A stretch of DNA of 64,000 nt from Streblospio benedicti (Eukaryota > Annelida > Polychaeta > Spionida > Spionidae): NCBI GenBank assembly GCA_019095985.1, contig CM032659.1, positions 28,076,644-28,140,643 on the forward strand, written 5' to 3'. A model generated the notes under the pieces. It worked only from the letters and a program-made list of their open reading frames with translations, was not told the DNA's origin and did no database searches. Below are positions 11,240-22,599 of the stretch, one piece after another; the first letter of the stretch is position 1; the number at the start of each line of letters is the position of its first letter. The translations under genes and the position numbers were made by a program.

Positions 11240-14200
11240 CTGCGCAGAGAATCACAAATATAGGTGTCGATATCACTTTGTTACGATATATCAGGTAAGA
11301 CTGCTCGAATTGAATTACCATCAATTTGAATTAAAATTTAATATCAAACTTCATTTCAAATCAATTAAATTACAGCAATAAAGAATCTTTTATAATGAAA
11401 CCAGTTGCTTAGAATCACATGGCTAAGTATGTCTTTGTATTGTAATTTATCGGGTAAAAATAACTCAGATAAAAATATAATTAATTTAACCATAACTTCA
11501 ATCGTAATTTATTAAAATTATTTTTGAATTATCGAAATTGCAGCAGTTAAGTATTTTTTATGAAGGGAATATACTATTGCATGTTGAATAATAGAGTGCT
11601 TACCGATCTCCTTGTAGTAAATTTCTTCTTCAGTTAAATTATCTGGTGGGACATGTATGGTAATGACCTCACCGCCTTCTAAGTCTGGAAATATAAACAA
11701 TGACCTACGTATTTAATTTTAAAATTCTCCAGCATATATTGCTCATGTTGAAAAATCACATTATCTAGTATGAATTAAAATTCAGCTTTTAATGCAGTTT
11801 ATATTTTCTCACATTCACACTGGATGTCTAGTCCGTCCCAAGTGCCATTGAGGCTGCAAGTTTTTTCTTTCTCTCCCCCAACATAAATGTTGTTTGTCAA
11901 GCACCTAAAATGAGTGAATTTAAATCAAGATTGCAGACATTAAGAATAGGGAAGACGACCATCAAAATCACAAATAAAGAACATACCAAGTTAACAATTG
12001 TAATTTGAACATTTCTGCAATTCGACAGTGCTGCGTGTAGGTGTCAAATCATTAATTTTCATATATAATACATTAAACTTTTAAATATAATACAGATTTA
12101 AACCAAATTTTTATATATGAAAACGTTTCATAATACACTATTCTAAAGTCCACAAATTATTAAAAATATTATTAAATAGAACACCAGACAACATTCTTTT
12201 TCTAATCAGGCTTGTTACTTATACCATGTACATGGTCTTTGAAGGCTGGTAAATGGATGTAGGTAAGCCATGATGACAAGGCATTTCATCATCACAAATT
12301 CTGGTCTGTGACAGTAATTTGCAAAAAACAATTAGCATTGGCAAGTCCTTGACCTGTATGTAGCCTTGCTGTCCAGAGTCCTGCTTCTCGGCATAGCCAC
12401 TAGCATTAGCAACAGCTGGAGGGGAACCACAAGACAATGCTGAAAATAACAAGAGACAAATACAGCTTTTCATCAGTCTGTGATCCACAATAATAACAAT
12501 CTTATTCTGACAGTGAGTTCATCACACACACTTTCTCAACGCATATATATTGAAATAACTTCTCCTTATCCCTATGACATCTCTCATTTTGTGTTTCTCT
12601 CTCTCACCCTTTCTCTCTTTAACTGTCAATAGCATGCAATGACTCCCTTAATACTTACCTACACACTGCAGGCCAGGAGGTAACTTACTCCATCTACCAT
12701 CCTGCTGACAAGTGACTATTGGCCTGTAACTGTTGTTGAAGTCACTAATAGGGTTGCTACTGTTACTTCCGTCGCTGTTACTACCATTACTGCTGTTCGA
12801 CATCATCATGTAGCCATCAAAACAGTAAAACATGGCCACACTGCCATAGTCATTACCATCGCCAGACATATTCATGTAAGGAGGCACAACTGGTAGGCTG
12901 TGGCAAAATACGCCTACAATACAGATAATATCAGCTGAATATATTTTAGTTTGACATACACAAGTATTTAGAGGATAATGATATCACCCAATGAATAAAG
13001 GATGTGCAACCCATCGGATGGATCATGCTTCAGTTTAGCAATGAAGCCCAACTAGACAGTTCTTACGGTCACAAGCTGGTTGCGGGGACCATGTTCCTAA
13101 CTCAGTACATGTGACATGGTTGGCACTAACATCAGCGAATCTGTATCCAGTTTTGCAAGAGTAGGTGACTTTGGTACCAATGGAAAATCTTGTCTTGTTA
13201 TCAATTTCCAATGTGTTAGCATTTGAAACGTTTGGTGGAATCCTGCACATGAGTTCTGCAAATTAATAGAGTCACAGTATATGAGATTTTCCTGAATGAA
13301 AGGAATCAAACCAACTTCTCATGTATTGGCCAGCTGAACCTTTAGATGAAAAATATGTTTAAGTCACTCAGCCTACGCTTTAGGATGCACACTCATACAT
13401 AGATAAATATGAATATTAGCTCGCTTTCCTATTAGGAGGCAATACACATGTGTATACATATTTTAATGTGTAATACAATATTGAAAACAGTATCCATTAC
13501 AGATTTAAAAAAACAATAATAAGATTAAGACCAATCAATACCAGATGCACCAGCAATTTTGACCCACCTTTGCAGTGAGGTATCATGCCAATCCATGTGC
13601 CATTTAAATCACAAACCAATTGGTCACCTCCCACCAGTCTGTACTTGGAAGCACAGGCAAAGCGAATAGTACTGTTTACCGTCCAGGCATCCTGGCTCAC
13701 TTTGAGACCCTCTACACCAGAGATGTTGAGGAATGGACACATTATCTCTGGAGAGATAACAGGTATATATGTGTGACCTATATTAAATGCGTCTTTTGAT
13801 GGTGGTTTTGCTACACATTGACATTAAACTTTAATCAATTCATAATAAGGATGATATTAATAGCTTTTGATGAAATAGATTTAACGTTTCAACCTATTGA
13901 TTTTTTTGTTTGTTGGTCACACCTGGACTACATTGTGATCTTCAAATTTATATATGAAGATTCACAAAAAGATTGATTGGCATATAAATCACTCGTATAA
14001 ACATGACATATTACTAATCTCCCACAATGCAAACTTAAAGAAAGTACATTTGAAAAGTTAAGTCATATAAAGGTTACTGTGGAAATTCTGTTATAATGCA
14101 TCAGCATAAGAACAGGTTATTGTCTCTAGCTATTTATATATTCTACCACTCATCATTCATAATAAATGGTTCCCAGCTCTACCTTCAAACATTTGACCAT

Positions 14201-17200
14201 TCACTGCGCACCTGCAAACTACTTACCTTCACACGAAGGCGCAGTTCCTTGAAGTTGCCCAACGTTGTTGATCAAGAGGCTTCTGTTACCAAGGAGATTA
14301 TATTGTTGCTGACAAGAAAACCGTACAATGGATCCCAGCGTAAGGTTGCCATCCCAGTGAGCATTGAGGCCAGGCTCTTCTGACACAACAGTGTCCATGT
14401 CCACTTGTACTGGAATACCTGCAAAAGGATTTCATGTTGATGAAGTTTTGGAAACCAAACTCAAATAGGACACACAACTGCAAAACACAAAAGTACAAAT
14501 AATGCAGCTTGATTATCAATATTTAATGTACAAGATTGTATACTTAATAAGCCTACGTTTACAAAAGAATGTGGTATTTGACCACCGGCCATCTGTCAGA
14601 CACGTGACGACATTGCCAACATCATTGCCAGCCTCAAAGCCAGCTTTACAAGTGTAGTTAGCATTTCCCCCCCACTGTATAGGCTTCAACAATGATCGTG
14701 GCATTATCAATCTCAGGAGGTTCATTGCAGGTTGCAGCTGAAATAAAGTAAGATTTTTGTCACAACTTGTTAATGAGTATCCTCAGCTAAAATGGAAAGC
14801 CATCCGTGGAGGATACTCTAATTTCATCTGTAACAATTAGCCAAAATGTAAACGAATCCGGCAATTTTGAAACACATGATAAATAAATACATAGATAAGA
14901 ATTGAAATAATCAAAGATTTAACGCACAACTCCAATTCTTATCCTGTAACTACATATCCTCATGTCCCGCAAAATATATAGCTCTAAAAATGACATTCTA
15001 ATGTCAATAAATATCATGTGCATGTTCCACACACTTAGTCAGAGTAATGCGTGATGCTACATATTTCGCAGAACCATGGACCCAGTACTTATCACTCAAG
15101 GACCTGGCTTCTAGTTGAAGATCCAATACTCATTTTGCAAACTTAGGCTGCAGACAAATATCCTTATCAACAGGCTAAACTTACCCACACAGGTGATGTT
15201 TGTCCTCTCCCATCCATACTTTGTGCATGTGACGTTGTGTTCACACTGATCTACCATTCCTTGCATACAGTGGTACGTAGCCTGGGATCCCAGTGTGGTT
15301 CCTGTCCACGTCATATCAGCATTTGGCTCAATAAAGGGAGGCCCATAGTCAATAGCTGAATAAGAATGGTACTGTAGAGTAATATGAAGGCTGAACTTGA
15401 CTCCTTTGTCATAGACAAAACAGAGAGAAAGTAAGCACAACGACACATGCTATAATTATTAGACACTTTACATAAATTATAGGAAGAAGTGGTGGCCGTC
15501 TATTGGTATAATAATATATTTTGGTAAAGAGATGGTTTAAAATTTGATTGACATCAATATTTTGTTTTGTTATACTCTATGTTTTTGGAACTGATATTTG
15601 GAAAATTTTAATGTAATTTGAAAAGGACACTGGTGTTAACGAAACATGTTAAGTAAATATATCTGGACCAACATAAATTTTATATTATTTTGATTTATAA
15701 AGCAGCAAAAGGAGAACAGAGATCAAAAGAAAATTTGACCACATGCTGCATACCATATTTGAAAAATCTTGTATAAATTATAGCATTAGCATAGAATGAT
15801 AAATGGCATACAATATTCATCATAATTATGAAAAATATTGAACATTTTCTTATTTTGTATATGTGCTAAAAATGTGAGGCCTTCTTATTTGATCATTGCC
15901 AGTTTAATATCCACACAAATCACCTTTGCAAGAGACATCAACTTGGGACCATACACCATCCTGCTGGCATTCAGCAGTCATGTTGGTGCTGCCAATGGCC
16001 GGCTCGTGGCCATCTTTGCACGTGTATGAGGCAATCGAACCAATCACGAGTGATGTCACGTGCAAATCAGAGTTGAGATTGGTGTTTGTTATGTTGGGAC
16101 ACATAATTTCTGAAGAAAAAAAAAACAATTGAATGAAATATTACATTTGTAATCTATAATTATATGTTAACACACTTTTGTTCTTTGCTTTTCTTTCTAA
16201 GCTACTTTGAATATGCTATTTATAGGATTTGCAAATTTACTAACATGTTAAAAATAGGTCATATGATTGAGTCATAATGATATCAAGATAAATAAATCCA
16301 ACTCGTTATTTAGGGCAAGTTTTTTAGCTGAAATAATCCATAACCAGAAAGGAAAGAGATAATTCTTGGATTTACACATTGTTTTTTTTTCAATTTTAGA
16401 AATCCTTTACTTATGATATATCTTAATTCTTTCCAAACTATCGATATATAAGAAAATTAATGCAGCAGATTCATTTCATCGTGTCTTAAATTGGCTCTAA
16501 ATCGATTTGTGGGGTCATCGGGGTCACAAATGTTTAACAAAGAATTTAGTCTATACTGCATTCTTGCTGCACTAGAATAATGTGTTCAAAATGTAATTAT
16601 CAATGTGCTCTTTCCGTTGATATCAAATTTTAAGTAGGGCAAAGGTGCGTTGTTGACCATCTTCGATGATAAAGCTTGACAAAATGCCATTTTTCACGAT
16701 CCAATACAATAACAACTTAATGTTGAGTAAATGACAGTAATAATTGGTATTCAATAGGACCTTTATGAAGAATATAAATAATAGTCTATGGAATCTAACA
16801 CAGTTAAGATTAATTTATAAAGAATAACTATAAACGCAGAAAACAAACCTGTACATTGCAAATTGATCTCCGGTTCCCACACACCTTCCAATGAGCATGA
16901 AGCTGTGTTTGGTTGACTGCTTGTTGTGGGATTTGTGTAGCCAGATATGCAGTTATGGGTTGCAAAACCCCACACCAATGTTGTGTTGAAGCTTACTTCT
17001 ACATATTCTACAGGCCTTGGAATGCCACAATCTATTTCTGCAAGATATCAAACTCTTTTTGTTACATAAAAGTTAACACAAGGAATTGTTTAACCGATCT
17101 TTACTGAGATCAATGCATATATGGATATGTATTAACTGAAAATTAATATCAGTGTTATCAGCTATACTCAACAATCATCAAGTCACCACCAATTGAATAG

Positions 17201-19669
17201 CTGTTTAACTCACCCACACATATGATGGCGTCTCCTGTCCATGCCTTTGACTCTGAGCATGTTCTGATATCGTCACCACTCTGCTCCATGTAGCCCAACT
17301 TGCATGTGTAGAGTACAGAGGTTCCATAACTAAATACCCCCACATAGGAGACATTGGTGTTAGCACCAGTTGCAAATGGGGGAACTATGCATTCAATTGC
17401 TGCAATGTAATCATACAAATACCAAGGTTGTATGTATAGAAGATTATTAATAGTATGGATTCCTTTATGCCAGGAATGGAGACAACCTTATATGTACCAA
17501 TAATCAGTTTACAGATACTATTGTCCCCTACATCACTTACTAATGGTAAGAAGAAGCTATGTTTTGTCTAGTTTGAATTTCATGCATTCTTACTCTGACA
17601 CTGAGGATTGTCTCCGGTGAAGTTGCCATTCGGGCTGCATTGATGGGAGAGACTTCCTGCTCTCAGTTCAGTCCCAGTGTCACAAATAAATCTAAGCTCA
17701 TCGCCAACAAAATATGGCCCCGTGGATGTGATCTGGGCATTTTCAGGAGCTGCAGGCTCCTGGCACACAGTTTCTGAGTGGAAGAAATGAGATCACTTGC
17801 TCATCTATTTCAAATTATGTCATACCAGAAACTTGATGAAAAGCAGCCACATTTTATACTTATGCTGAGCTTTGATGCTGATGTAACATACTCACTGTTA
17901 CATTGTAGAGGTTCTCCTGACCAGTCACCACTGGACAAACACTGGCGCTGGGTTTGCCCAGACACGGCACTGAAGCCATATTTGCATCTGAACTCAAGCA
18001 CTGTGATAAAAAGGAACGGCCCATCGCTGGTGACTAAAAGTTCAGTGGTTTCATCGACAGCAGGTCGAACACACACAATGTCTGCAAGTAAACAACACCG
18101 GCAATGTAGACAATGATACGTGGCAAATGCATGTTTTGTTGATTTGAAATTTACAAGAATGTAGTAATCACTGAGAAAGGCACGGTTAGCAAACTATAAT
18201 TATGCGTGGACCCAATGCAAATATACATATATGTTATTGGAGGTGTGTTTTTTTCTCTCACTGTACATGTGCTCATTACATACCTGTTTCACAATGAGTT
18301 CCAGTGTGTGAGTCTCGGCAAACACACATGTATGCACCAGCCAGCAGTTTTACACAGGTCCCATTATTCTGACAAGGTGCACTAGTACAGGCTACAATGC
18401 ACGCATGCAATATTATGTAATTAATACTCAGACTATTAGAAAACTCTCTTGAGTCTGTAGAACAGTCTGAGTGGACATTAGTTGTTTGCCCATATTTTTT
18501 GTCTTCCTACACACGTTGAATCATCCTTGTCTATTCTGGCTGATTACTTATTGAAGTAAGTAGTTATTGCAACACTGAATATATGTGCAGTGTAAAGAAA
18601 TTACCGTAGACTCGAATCGTAGGAGTTGCGGCTTTTGATTTGAAGTAGAGGAAAGCTATGTCATATATTTATAAAATCCCAACGATTGCAGAATAGAAAG
18701 GCTTCGCTATTGGCTAAACCACAATGATACATGCACACTTGACTGTATTATACGCTATTAGTTCACGTATCTTACGTAAGAGTTAATTAAGTCTGTACAT
18801 TTGCCTGGTATATGTTGATTGCAAAGTTACGAGAAATTCAAAATTTTACTTGAGGATCTCAGTATATTTGCGCATACTGCGTAGTGAGTTACAGATAGAT
18901 ATAGATTAAGCAGCGAGCACTATTTGCAACTGATAGGAGGCTATACATGTATGTATTACTCTGCGCTCTTATAAACAGTATGATAGTACATGGTTACATT
19001 ACAGAACCTGTTTTGGACTCTATAATTATCCCACTTTTAAAAGACAACAAGGGCAATATCTGTGATAACAAAGTTAACGTCCAATTGCAATAAGCTGCAT
19101 TTCTTCAAAGATACTTGAAATAATGGTATTACATAAATAGAAAAATGTATTTCATACATAATGCAAACAATTTAGTTTTAAAGCTACTCTACTGATATGT
19201 GTACATTTGTTTTGTTGATAATGTTTCTCATTTGTATATATTGTATCTATTTTCAATTAATTATATGGACTTGTTTTCGAAATAAAATACTTATACTTAT
19301 ATGTGAAGTTCGTTACACTGAATATTCAGTGTTTTGCTTATGAAAACGTTTTTTCAAATTAGACCGTTGTTGTGTCCACATGTCACTAAGACCATTATTG
19401 CACTAATATGTTACTCATACTCACATAACATAACATTCCATACAAACTTGAATCCATTTCCCTCTACACTGGCATCTGTTGTAAATCTGAAAACATTGTA
19501 GATAGTCAGTGTAGATCTATACATGTATATCACTTATCATTATAATTTGTCCCATATCATACAGCTGTGTTAATGCAAAAAGTTTTCAAACAAATTTAAA
19601 AAATAAGTTTTATTAAGAATAAATATAGATATAAATATTATACATAATTATATATATACATATATATAT

Positions 19670-19722
<53 letters not shown>

Positions 19723-22581
19723 TATAGAGAGAGAGAGAGAGAGAAGAGAGAGAGAAGAATATAGAATATATTAGAATAAAACTTATTTTTTGAAATTGTT
19801 TGAAAACTTTTTGGATAAACACAGCTGTAAGAAGAATAAGGTACAGAATTTGTGATCTAACTGATTGCAAGCATTATTATTGGTTTTGCTAGAGAATAGA
19901 ACTAGCGATTTATGTTAAGATTGAAATTGTAACGACGCAATTAGGGAAACTAGCAGGAATAATGAAAAATGTCCACGTTGGACAGGTGCGTTCTTTAGTG
20001 AAATACACTTAGTAACAATACATGTACATATGCACAGGGCGAATAACAATATGTCACTACTTGCCGGACATACCTATTAAATTATTCAAATGAACTAGAA
20101 CAGAGTGTTATTCTTTATACTTTTAGATATTACTGCTCACTATGTACAAACATTACGATGACAAACATAATGTAAACCCTTTGTCTGCAAACCAAATAGT
20201 CACATTCCACATATACATGTAATAGAGTCACCGACCTGAGACGCACATTACTTCCGCTGGATATCACCGGATCTGGTATGGAGTTACCACATAATGTCAG
20301 CAATTCAGACTGCGAGGGTTCGTCATAGATCATTAACTTATCAAACCCACAATAAGAATGGTCTTCTACATCTAAGGAGGTGAAGGTGATATTTATCACC
20401 TGGAAATTACAATTGGATGAATCGTTTGAATATTCTGCATTATATTTAGAGCACCTGTCATGCAATATGAGGAGCAACCGTTATTGTTTAAAATTATGAA
20501 TCTTGTTATACAATGTACTAAGAATGACCCACCTGTTCTGCATTAACAGTGAGAATCCATGTGCAGTCGAGGTTGTTTTGATACCGTCCAGACCCGTCCT
20601 CCTTGAAACCTGGAGATGCATATGTTCCGGGAGTAGTGATGGTGCTACCGTCACAGGCTAGCTGCACAAAATTATCTGGAAAAGTTGGGAGAAATACACT
20701 TGCTTTACGTTTACTTACCCATATGTAGAAATAAGTACCTACCATCGAAAAGTCACACTGTAATATTGGTATGCTTGATGACTGTTGTAAATACATTTAA
20801 CCCAAAAGAATTTTGTATGTGCAATGTTGTGCAAAGATTGATAAGATAAAACTATTATAAATAAATAAATAAATATATATATATATGATATAGTCCCATA
20901 TATATAAACAGTATATATATATATATATATATAGATATGAGTATTACGCCCCTTACTTCGTGTTTGGTTGAGCACTCTATTGAGGTGCTATGCCTTGTGC
21001 TACGCTCACTGCTCGTCAGTTTGAGCACCTGGCAAGTATGCAGGGGTCTGGCTTAAATATGCTTCGATTACACTCTTTGTTGCTACCAGTCCCAAACTCA
21101 TTACTACTATGAGTCCCAATAGGACGAAACTACGCTCACTGCTCGTCAGTTTGAGCACTCTGGCAAGTATGCAGGGGTCTGGCTTAAATATGCTTCGAGA
21201 GCTTACACTCTTTGTTGCTACCAGTCCCAACCTCATTACTCTGCTCTGCACTGATGAGTCCCAATAGGACGAAACAGTACTGTCTGTAGATATGAGTATT
21301 ACGCCCCTTACTTCGTGTTTGGTTGAGCACTCTATTGAGGTGCTACTTTGCCAATGCCTTGTGCTACGCTCACTGCTCGTCAGTTTGAGCACTCTGGCAA
21401 GTATGCAAGGGTCTGGCTTAAATATGCTTCGAGAACTTACACTCTTTGTTGCTACCAGTCCCAACCTCATTACTCTGCTCTGCACTGATGAGTCCCAATA
21501 GGACGAAACAGTACTGTCTGTAGATATGAGTATTACGCCCCCTTACTTCGTGTTCGGTTGAGCACTCTATTGAGGTGCTACTTTGCCAATGCCTTGTGCT
21601 ACGCTCACTGCTCGTCAGTTTGAGCACTCTGGCAAGTATGCAGGGGTCTGGCTTAAATATGCTTCGAGAGCTTACACTCTTTTGTTGCTACCAGTCCCAA
21701 CCTCATTACTCTGTTTGCACTGATGAGTCCCAATAGGACGAAACAGTACTGTCTGTAGATATGAGTATTACGCCCCCCTTACTTCGTGTTTGGTTGAGCA
21801 CTCTATTGAGGTGCTACTTTGCCAATGCCTTGTGCTACGCTCACTGCTCGTCAGTTTGAGCACTCTGGCAAGTATGCAGGGGTCTGGCTTAAATATGCTT
21901 CGAGAGCTTACACTCTTTTGTTGCTACCAGTCCCAACCTCATTACTCTGCTTTTGCACTGATGAGTCCCAATAGGACGAAACAGTACTGTCTGTAGATAT
22001 GAGTATTACGCCCCTTTACTTCGTGTTTGGTTGAGCACTCTATTGAGGTGCTACTTTGCCAATGCCTTGTGCTACGCCACTGCTCGTCAGTTTGAGCACT
22101 CTGGCAAGTATGCAGGGGTCTGGCTTAAATATGCTTCGAGAGCTTACACTCTTGTTGCTACCAGTCCCAACCTCATTACTCTGCTCTGCACTGATGAGTC
22201 CCAATAGGACGAAACAGTACTGTCTGTAGATATGAGTATTACGCCCCCCTTACTTCGGTTTGAGCACTCTATTGAGGTGCTACTTTGCCAATGCCTTGTG
22301 CTACGCCACTGCTCGTCAGTTTGAGCAACAATGCTTCATCTAACTAACTTTATATTCTGCGTTAGTGTAAAACCATGCCATTTACATACATGTTACACAC
22401 GCCTATGGACTTAAAATTCAAACCACACAGCACACATTTTTACTCTGAAACATAAGAATAGTTTGTATCAAGTTGTCAATCTTTCCACTAAACACTTGCC
22501 TGTTTGTGCCAGTGTCACCATTAAAAGGAGACCCGAGAATATCCACAACACAGGCGCAACGCACATCAGTTCCCACCTCAT
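11009..22581 (-). CDS. CUB-EGF-sushi type I membrane receptor (gene 1, copy B), 20 coding exons
   Basis: Exons in transcript order: 22,581-22,500, 20,675-20,533, 20,399-20,236, 19,486-19,425, 18,391-18,284, 18,081-17,896, 17,773-17,594, 17,399-17,214, 17,037-16,849, 16,109-15,924, 15,355-15,185, 14,737-14,557, 14,418-14,227, 13,747-13,568, 13,255-13,067, 12,913-12,659, 12,439-12,354, 11,904-11,813, 11,684-11,604, 11,239-11,009: about 3.14 kb, about 1,050 aa. Order: signal peptide, CUB, EGF, twelve CCP modules, acidic linker, membrane segment, Lys/Arg-rich tail. Phases agree at every junction I checked. Three exons differ in length from sister copies and break the frame: one extra G in a 7-G run (14,667-14,673), one extra base near 12,385, and five missing bases at the start of the membrane exon. 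These may be base errors or show that this copy is dying. Likely a cell-surface recognition or adhesion receptor; ligand unknown. Confidence 0.75.
11604..12439 (-). CDS. Gene 1 copy B: last CCP (split over two exons) and linker
   Basis: Exons 12,439-12,354 and 11,904-11,813 together give one CCP: Cys in SCGSPP, then YRC across the junction, KTCSLNG, a Trp and DIQC. This is the only module in the gene split by an intron. The donor is CAG/GTCAAG. Exon 11,684-11,604 encodes an acidic juxtamembrane linker with HVPPDNLTEEE. Copy B has one extra base in the first exon (86 nt against 85 in copy C). Confidence 0.75.
12659..12913 (-). CDS. Gene 1 copy B: CCP with long Ser/Asn loop
   Basis: 255-nt exon, about 70 nt longer than the other CCP exons. 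The extra length lies between Cys2 and Cys3 and is a run of Ser, Asn, Gly and Asp (SNSSNGSNSDGSNSSN) coded by AGC/AGT/AAC-type triplets. Several N-x-S/T sites would make it heavily glycosylated. Copy A has a different, broken version of this loop. Confidence 0.8.
13067..13747 (-). CDS. Gene 1 copy B: two CCP exons
   Basis: Exons 13,747-13,568 (180 nt) and 13,255-13,067 (189 nt) are symmetrical phase-1 modules with four cysteines, the late Trp (NGTWIG, LGTWSP) and the Gly-Tyr or Lys-Tyr after Cys2. Both match copy A closely (1,092-1,271 and 1,611-1,799). Confidence 0.85.
14227..14418 (-). CDS. Gene 1 copy B: CCP-like exon with only two cysteines
   Basis: 192-nt symmetrical exon. Only Cys2 (RFSCQQQYNLL) and Cys4 (PSCEG) remain; there is no candidate for Cys1 or Cys3 and no late Trp. 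In CCP modules the bonds are Cys1-Cys3 and Cys2-Cys4, so one whole disulfide is gone. Copy A (392-583) shows the same pattern, so it predates the duplication. Confidence 0.75.
14557..14737 (-). CDS. Gene 1 copy B: CCP exon with homopolymer length change
   Basis: Matches exon 76-255 of copy A but is 181 nt rather than 180. The extra base is in a run of seven G (coding strand) at 14,673-14,667 and shifts the frame. A homopolymer is the commonest place for sequencing error, so this break is weak evidence that the gene is dead. Confidence 0.7.
15185..15355 (-). CDS. Gene 1 copy B: CCP exon with Cys1 replaced by Tyr
   Basis: 171-nt symmetrical exon. The module opens with AIDYGPPF where the family has C-G-x-P; Cys1 is Tyr. 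Further Cys residues are present (YHC, QCEHNVTC, ITC), so an alternative pairing is possible. No second copy of this exon is in the window for comparison. Confidence 0.75.
15924..18081 (-). CDS. Gene 1 copy B: first five CCP exons
   Basis: Exons 18,081-17,896, 17,773-17,594, 17,399-17,214, 17,037-16,849 and 16,109-15,924, each 180-189 nt and phase 1 at both ends. Each has four cysteines in CCP spacing and the Trp or Phe before Cys4 (GDWSGEPLQC, NFTGDNPQC, AWTGDAIIC, GVWEPEINLQC, GVWSQVDVSC). All are open. Acceptors and donors are standard (for example GTGAGT, GTAAGA). Confidence 0.85.
18284..18391 (-). CDS. Gene 1 copy B: EGF-like exon
   Basis: 108-nt exon with six cysteines in EGF spacing: C, PCQNNGTCV, YMCVCRD, then G-T-H-C-E. 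It has no obvious calcium-binding D-x-N/D-E start. Phases join the CUB end (codon split T/CC) and the first CCP (G/AC). Confidence 0.85.
19425..20675 (-). CDS. Gene 1 copy B: CUB domain in three exons
   Basis: Exons 20,675-20,533, 20,399-20,236 and 19,486-19,425. The domain has the four CUB cysteines (LACDG, LDCTW, SYCGFDKL, TLCGN), the acidic calcium-type motif around CGFDKLMIYD, and the closing TDASVEGNGFKFVW. Phases run 1, 0, 2, 1 and join exactly. CUB domains bind proteins or glycans outside the cell. Confidence 0.85.
19636..19756. repeat. (TA)n and (GA)n microsatellite
   Basis: About 50 bp of TA dinucleotides followed by about 35 bp of GA, in the intron between the second and third CUB exons of copy B. 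It is absent from copy D. Confidence 0.9.
20866..20931. repeat. (TA)n tract at the left edge of the ribozyme array
   Basis: TA-rich tract with an interruption, running directly into the first, truncated ribozyme unit. Confidence 0.85.
21231..21300 (+). ncRNA. Hammerhead ribozyme, type I, array copy 1
   Basis: Core begins at 21,251. Stem I 5' side TACTC...CTGCA, CTGATGA, stem II GTCC/GGAC, GAAAC, AGTACT, GTC/TGTAG cut site, stem I 3' side TGTAG...GAGTA. All conserved core bases are present. Confidence 0.88.
21465..21534 (+). ncRNA. Hammerhead ribozyme, type I, array copy 2
   Basis: Core begins at 21,485; identical to copy 1 over core, stem II and stem III. Confidence 0.88.
21700..21769 (+). 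ncRNA. Hammerhead ribozyme, type I, array copy 3
   Basis: Core begins at 21,720. Stem I 5' side reads TTGCA in place of CTGCA, which still pairs with TGTAG by a G-U wobble. Core intact. Confidence 0.85.
21937..22007 (+). ncRNA. Hammerhead ribozyme, type I, array copy 4
   Basis: Core begins at 21,958. Stem I again has TTGCA (wobble kept) and one extra base in the internal loop. Core intact. Confidence 0.85.
22171..22240 (+). ncRNA. Hammerhead ribozyme, type I, array copy 5
   Basis: Core begins at 22,191; identical to copy 1 in all paired parts. The unit after it is cut short at 22,326. Confidence 0.88.
22500..22581 (-). CDS. Gene 1 copy B: signal peptide exon with GC donor
   Basis: ATG at 22,581 begins a 27-residue signal peptide with a hydrophobic core (VLWIFSGLLLMVTLA) and a likely cut near LAQT. 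The exon ends CAG/GCAAGT, the usual form of a GC-AG intron. Phase 1 fits the next exon at 20,675. The 3' end of intron 1 is 18 kb from the membrane exon; the intron itself holds the hammerhead array. Confidence 0.75.
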
Positions 22582-22599
22582 GGTGGTGCTACACGGGAC

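Larger units (their letters stand above)
20932..22326 (+). mobile_element. Retrozyme-like tandem array with type I hammerhead ribozymes
   Basis: Six to seven head-to-tail units of 233-238 bp, very alike, plus a deleted first unit (20,932-21,130) and a partial last one. Each full unit has one hammerhead core on the plus strand: CTGATGA, stem II GTCC/GGAC with loop CAATA, GAAAC, a short palindromic stem III (ACAGT/ACTGT), then a GTC cleavage site. Stem I forms from TGTAG with CTGCA and, across an internal loop, GAGTA with TACTC. The array lies in intron 1 of gene 1 copy B, antisense to it, and is absent at the matching place in copy D (39,130-39,150). Animal retrozymes have this build: monomers of a few hundred nt, type I hammerheads with short stem III, self-cleavage to monomers and circular RNA. 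No coding frame is meaningful. Confidence 0.88.

Noticed and set aside
21006-21996. Open frames of up to 159 codons within the ribozyme array
   Set aside because: They follow the tandem unit, change frame between units and have no start context; the repeat explains them.
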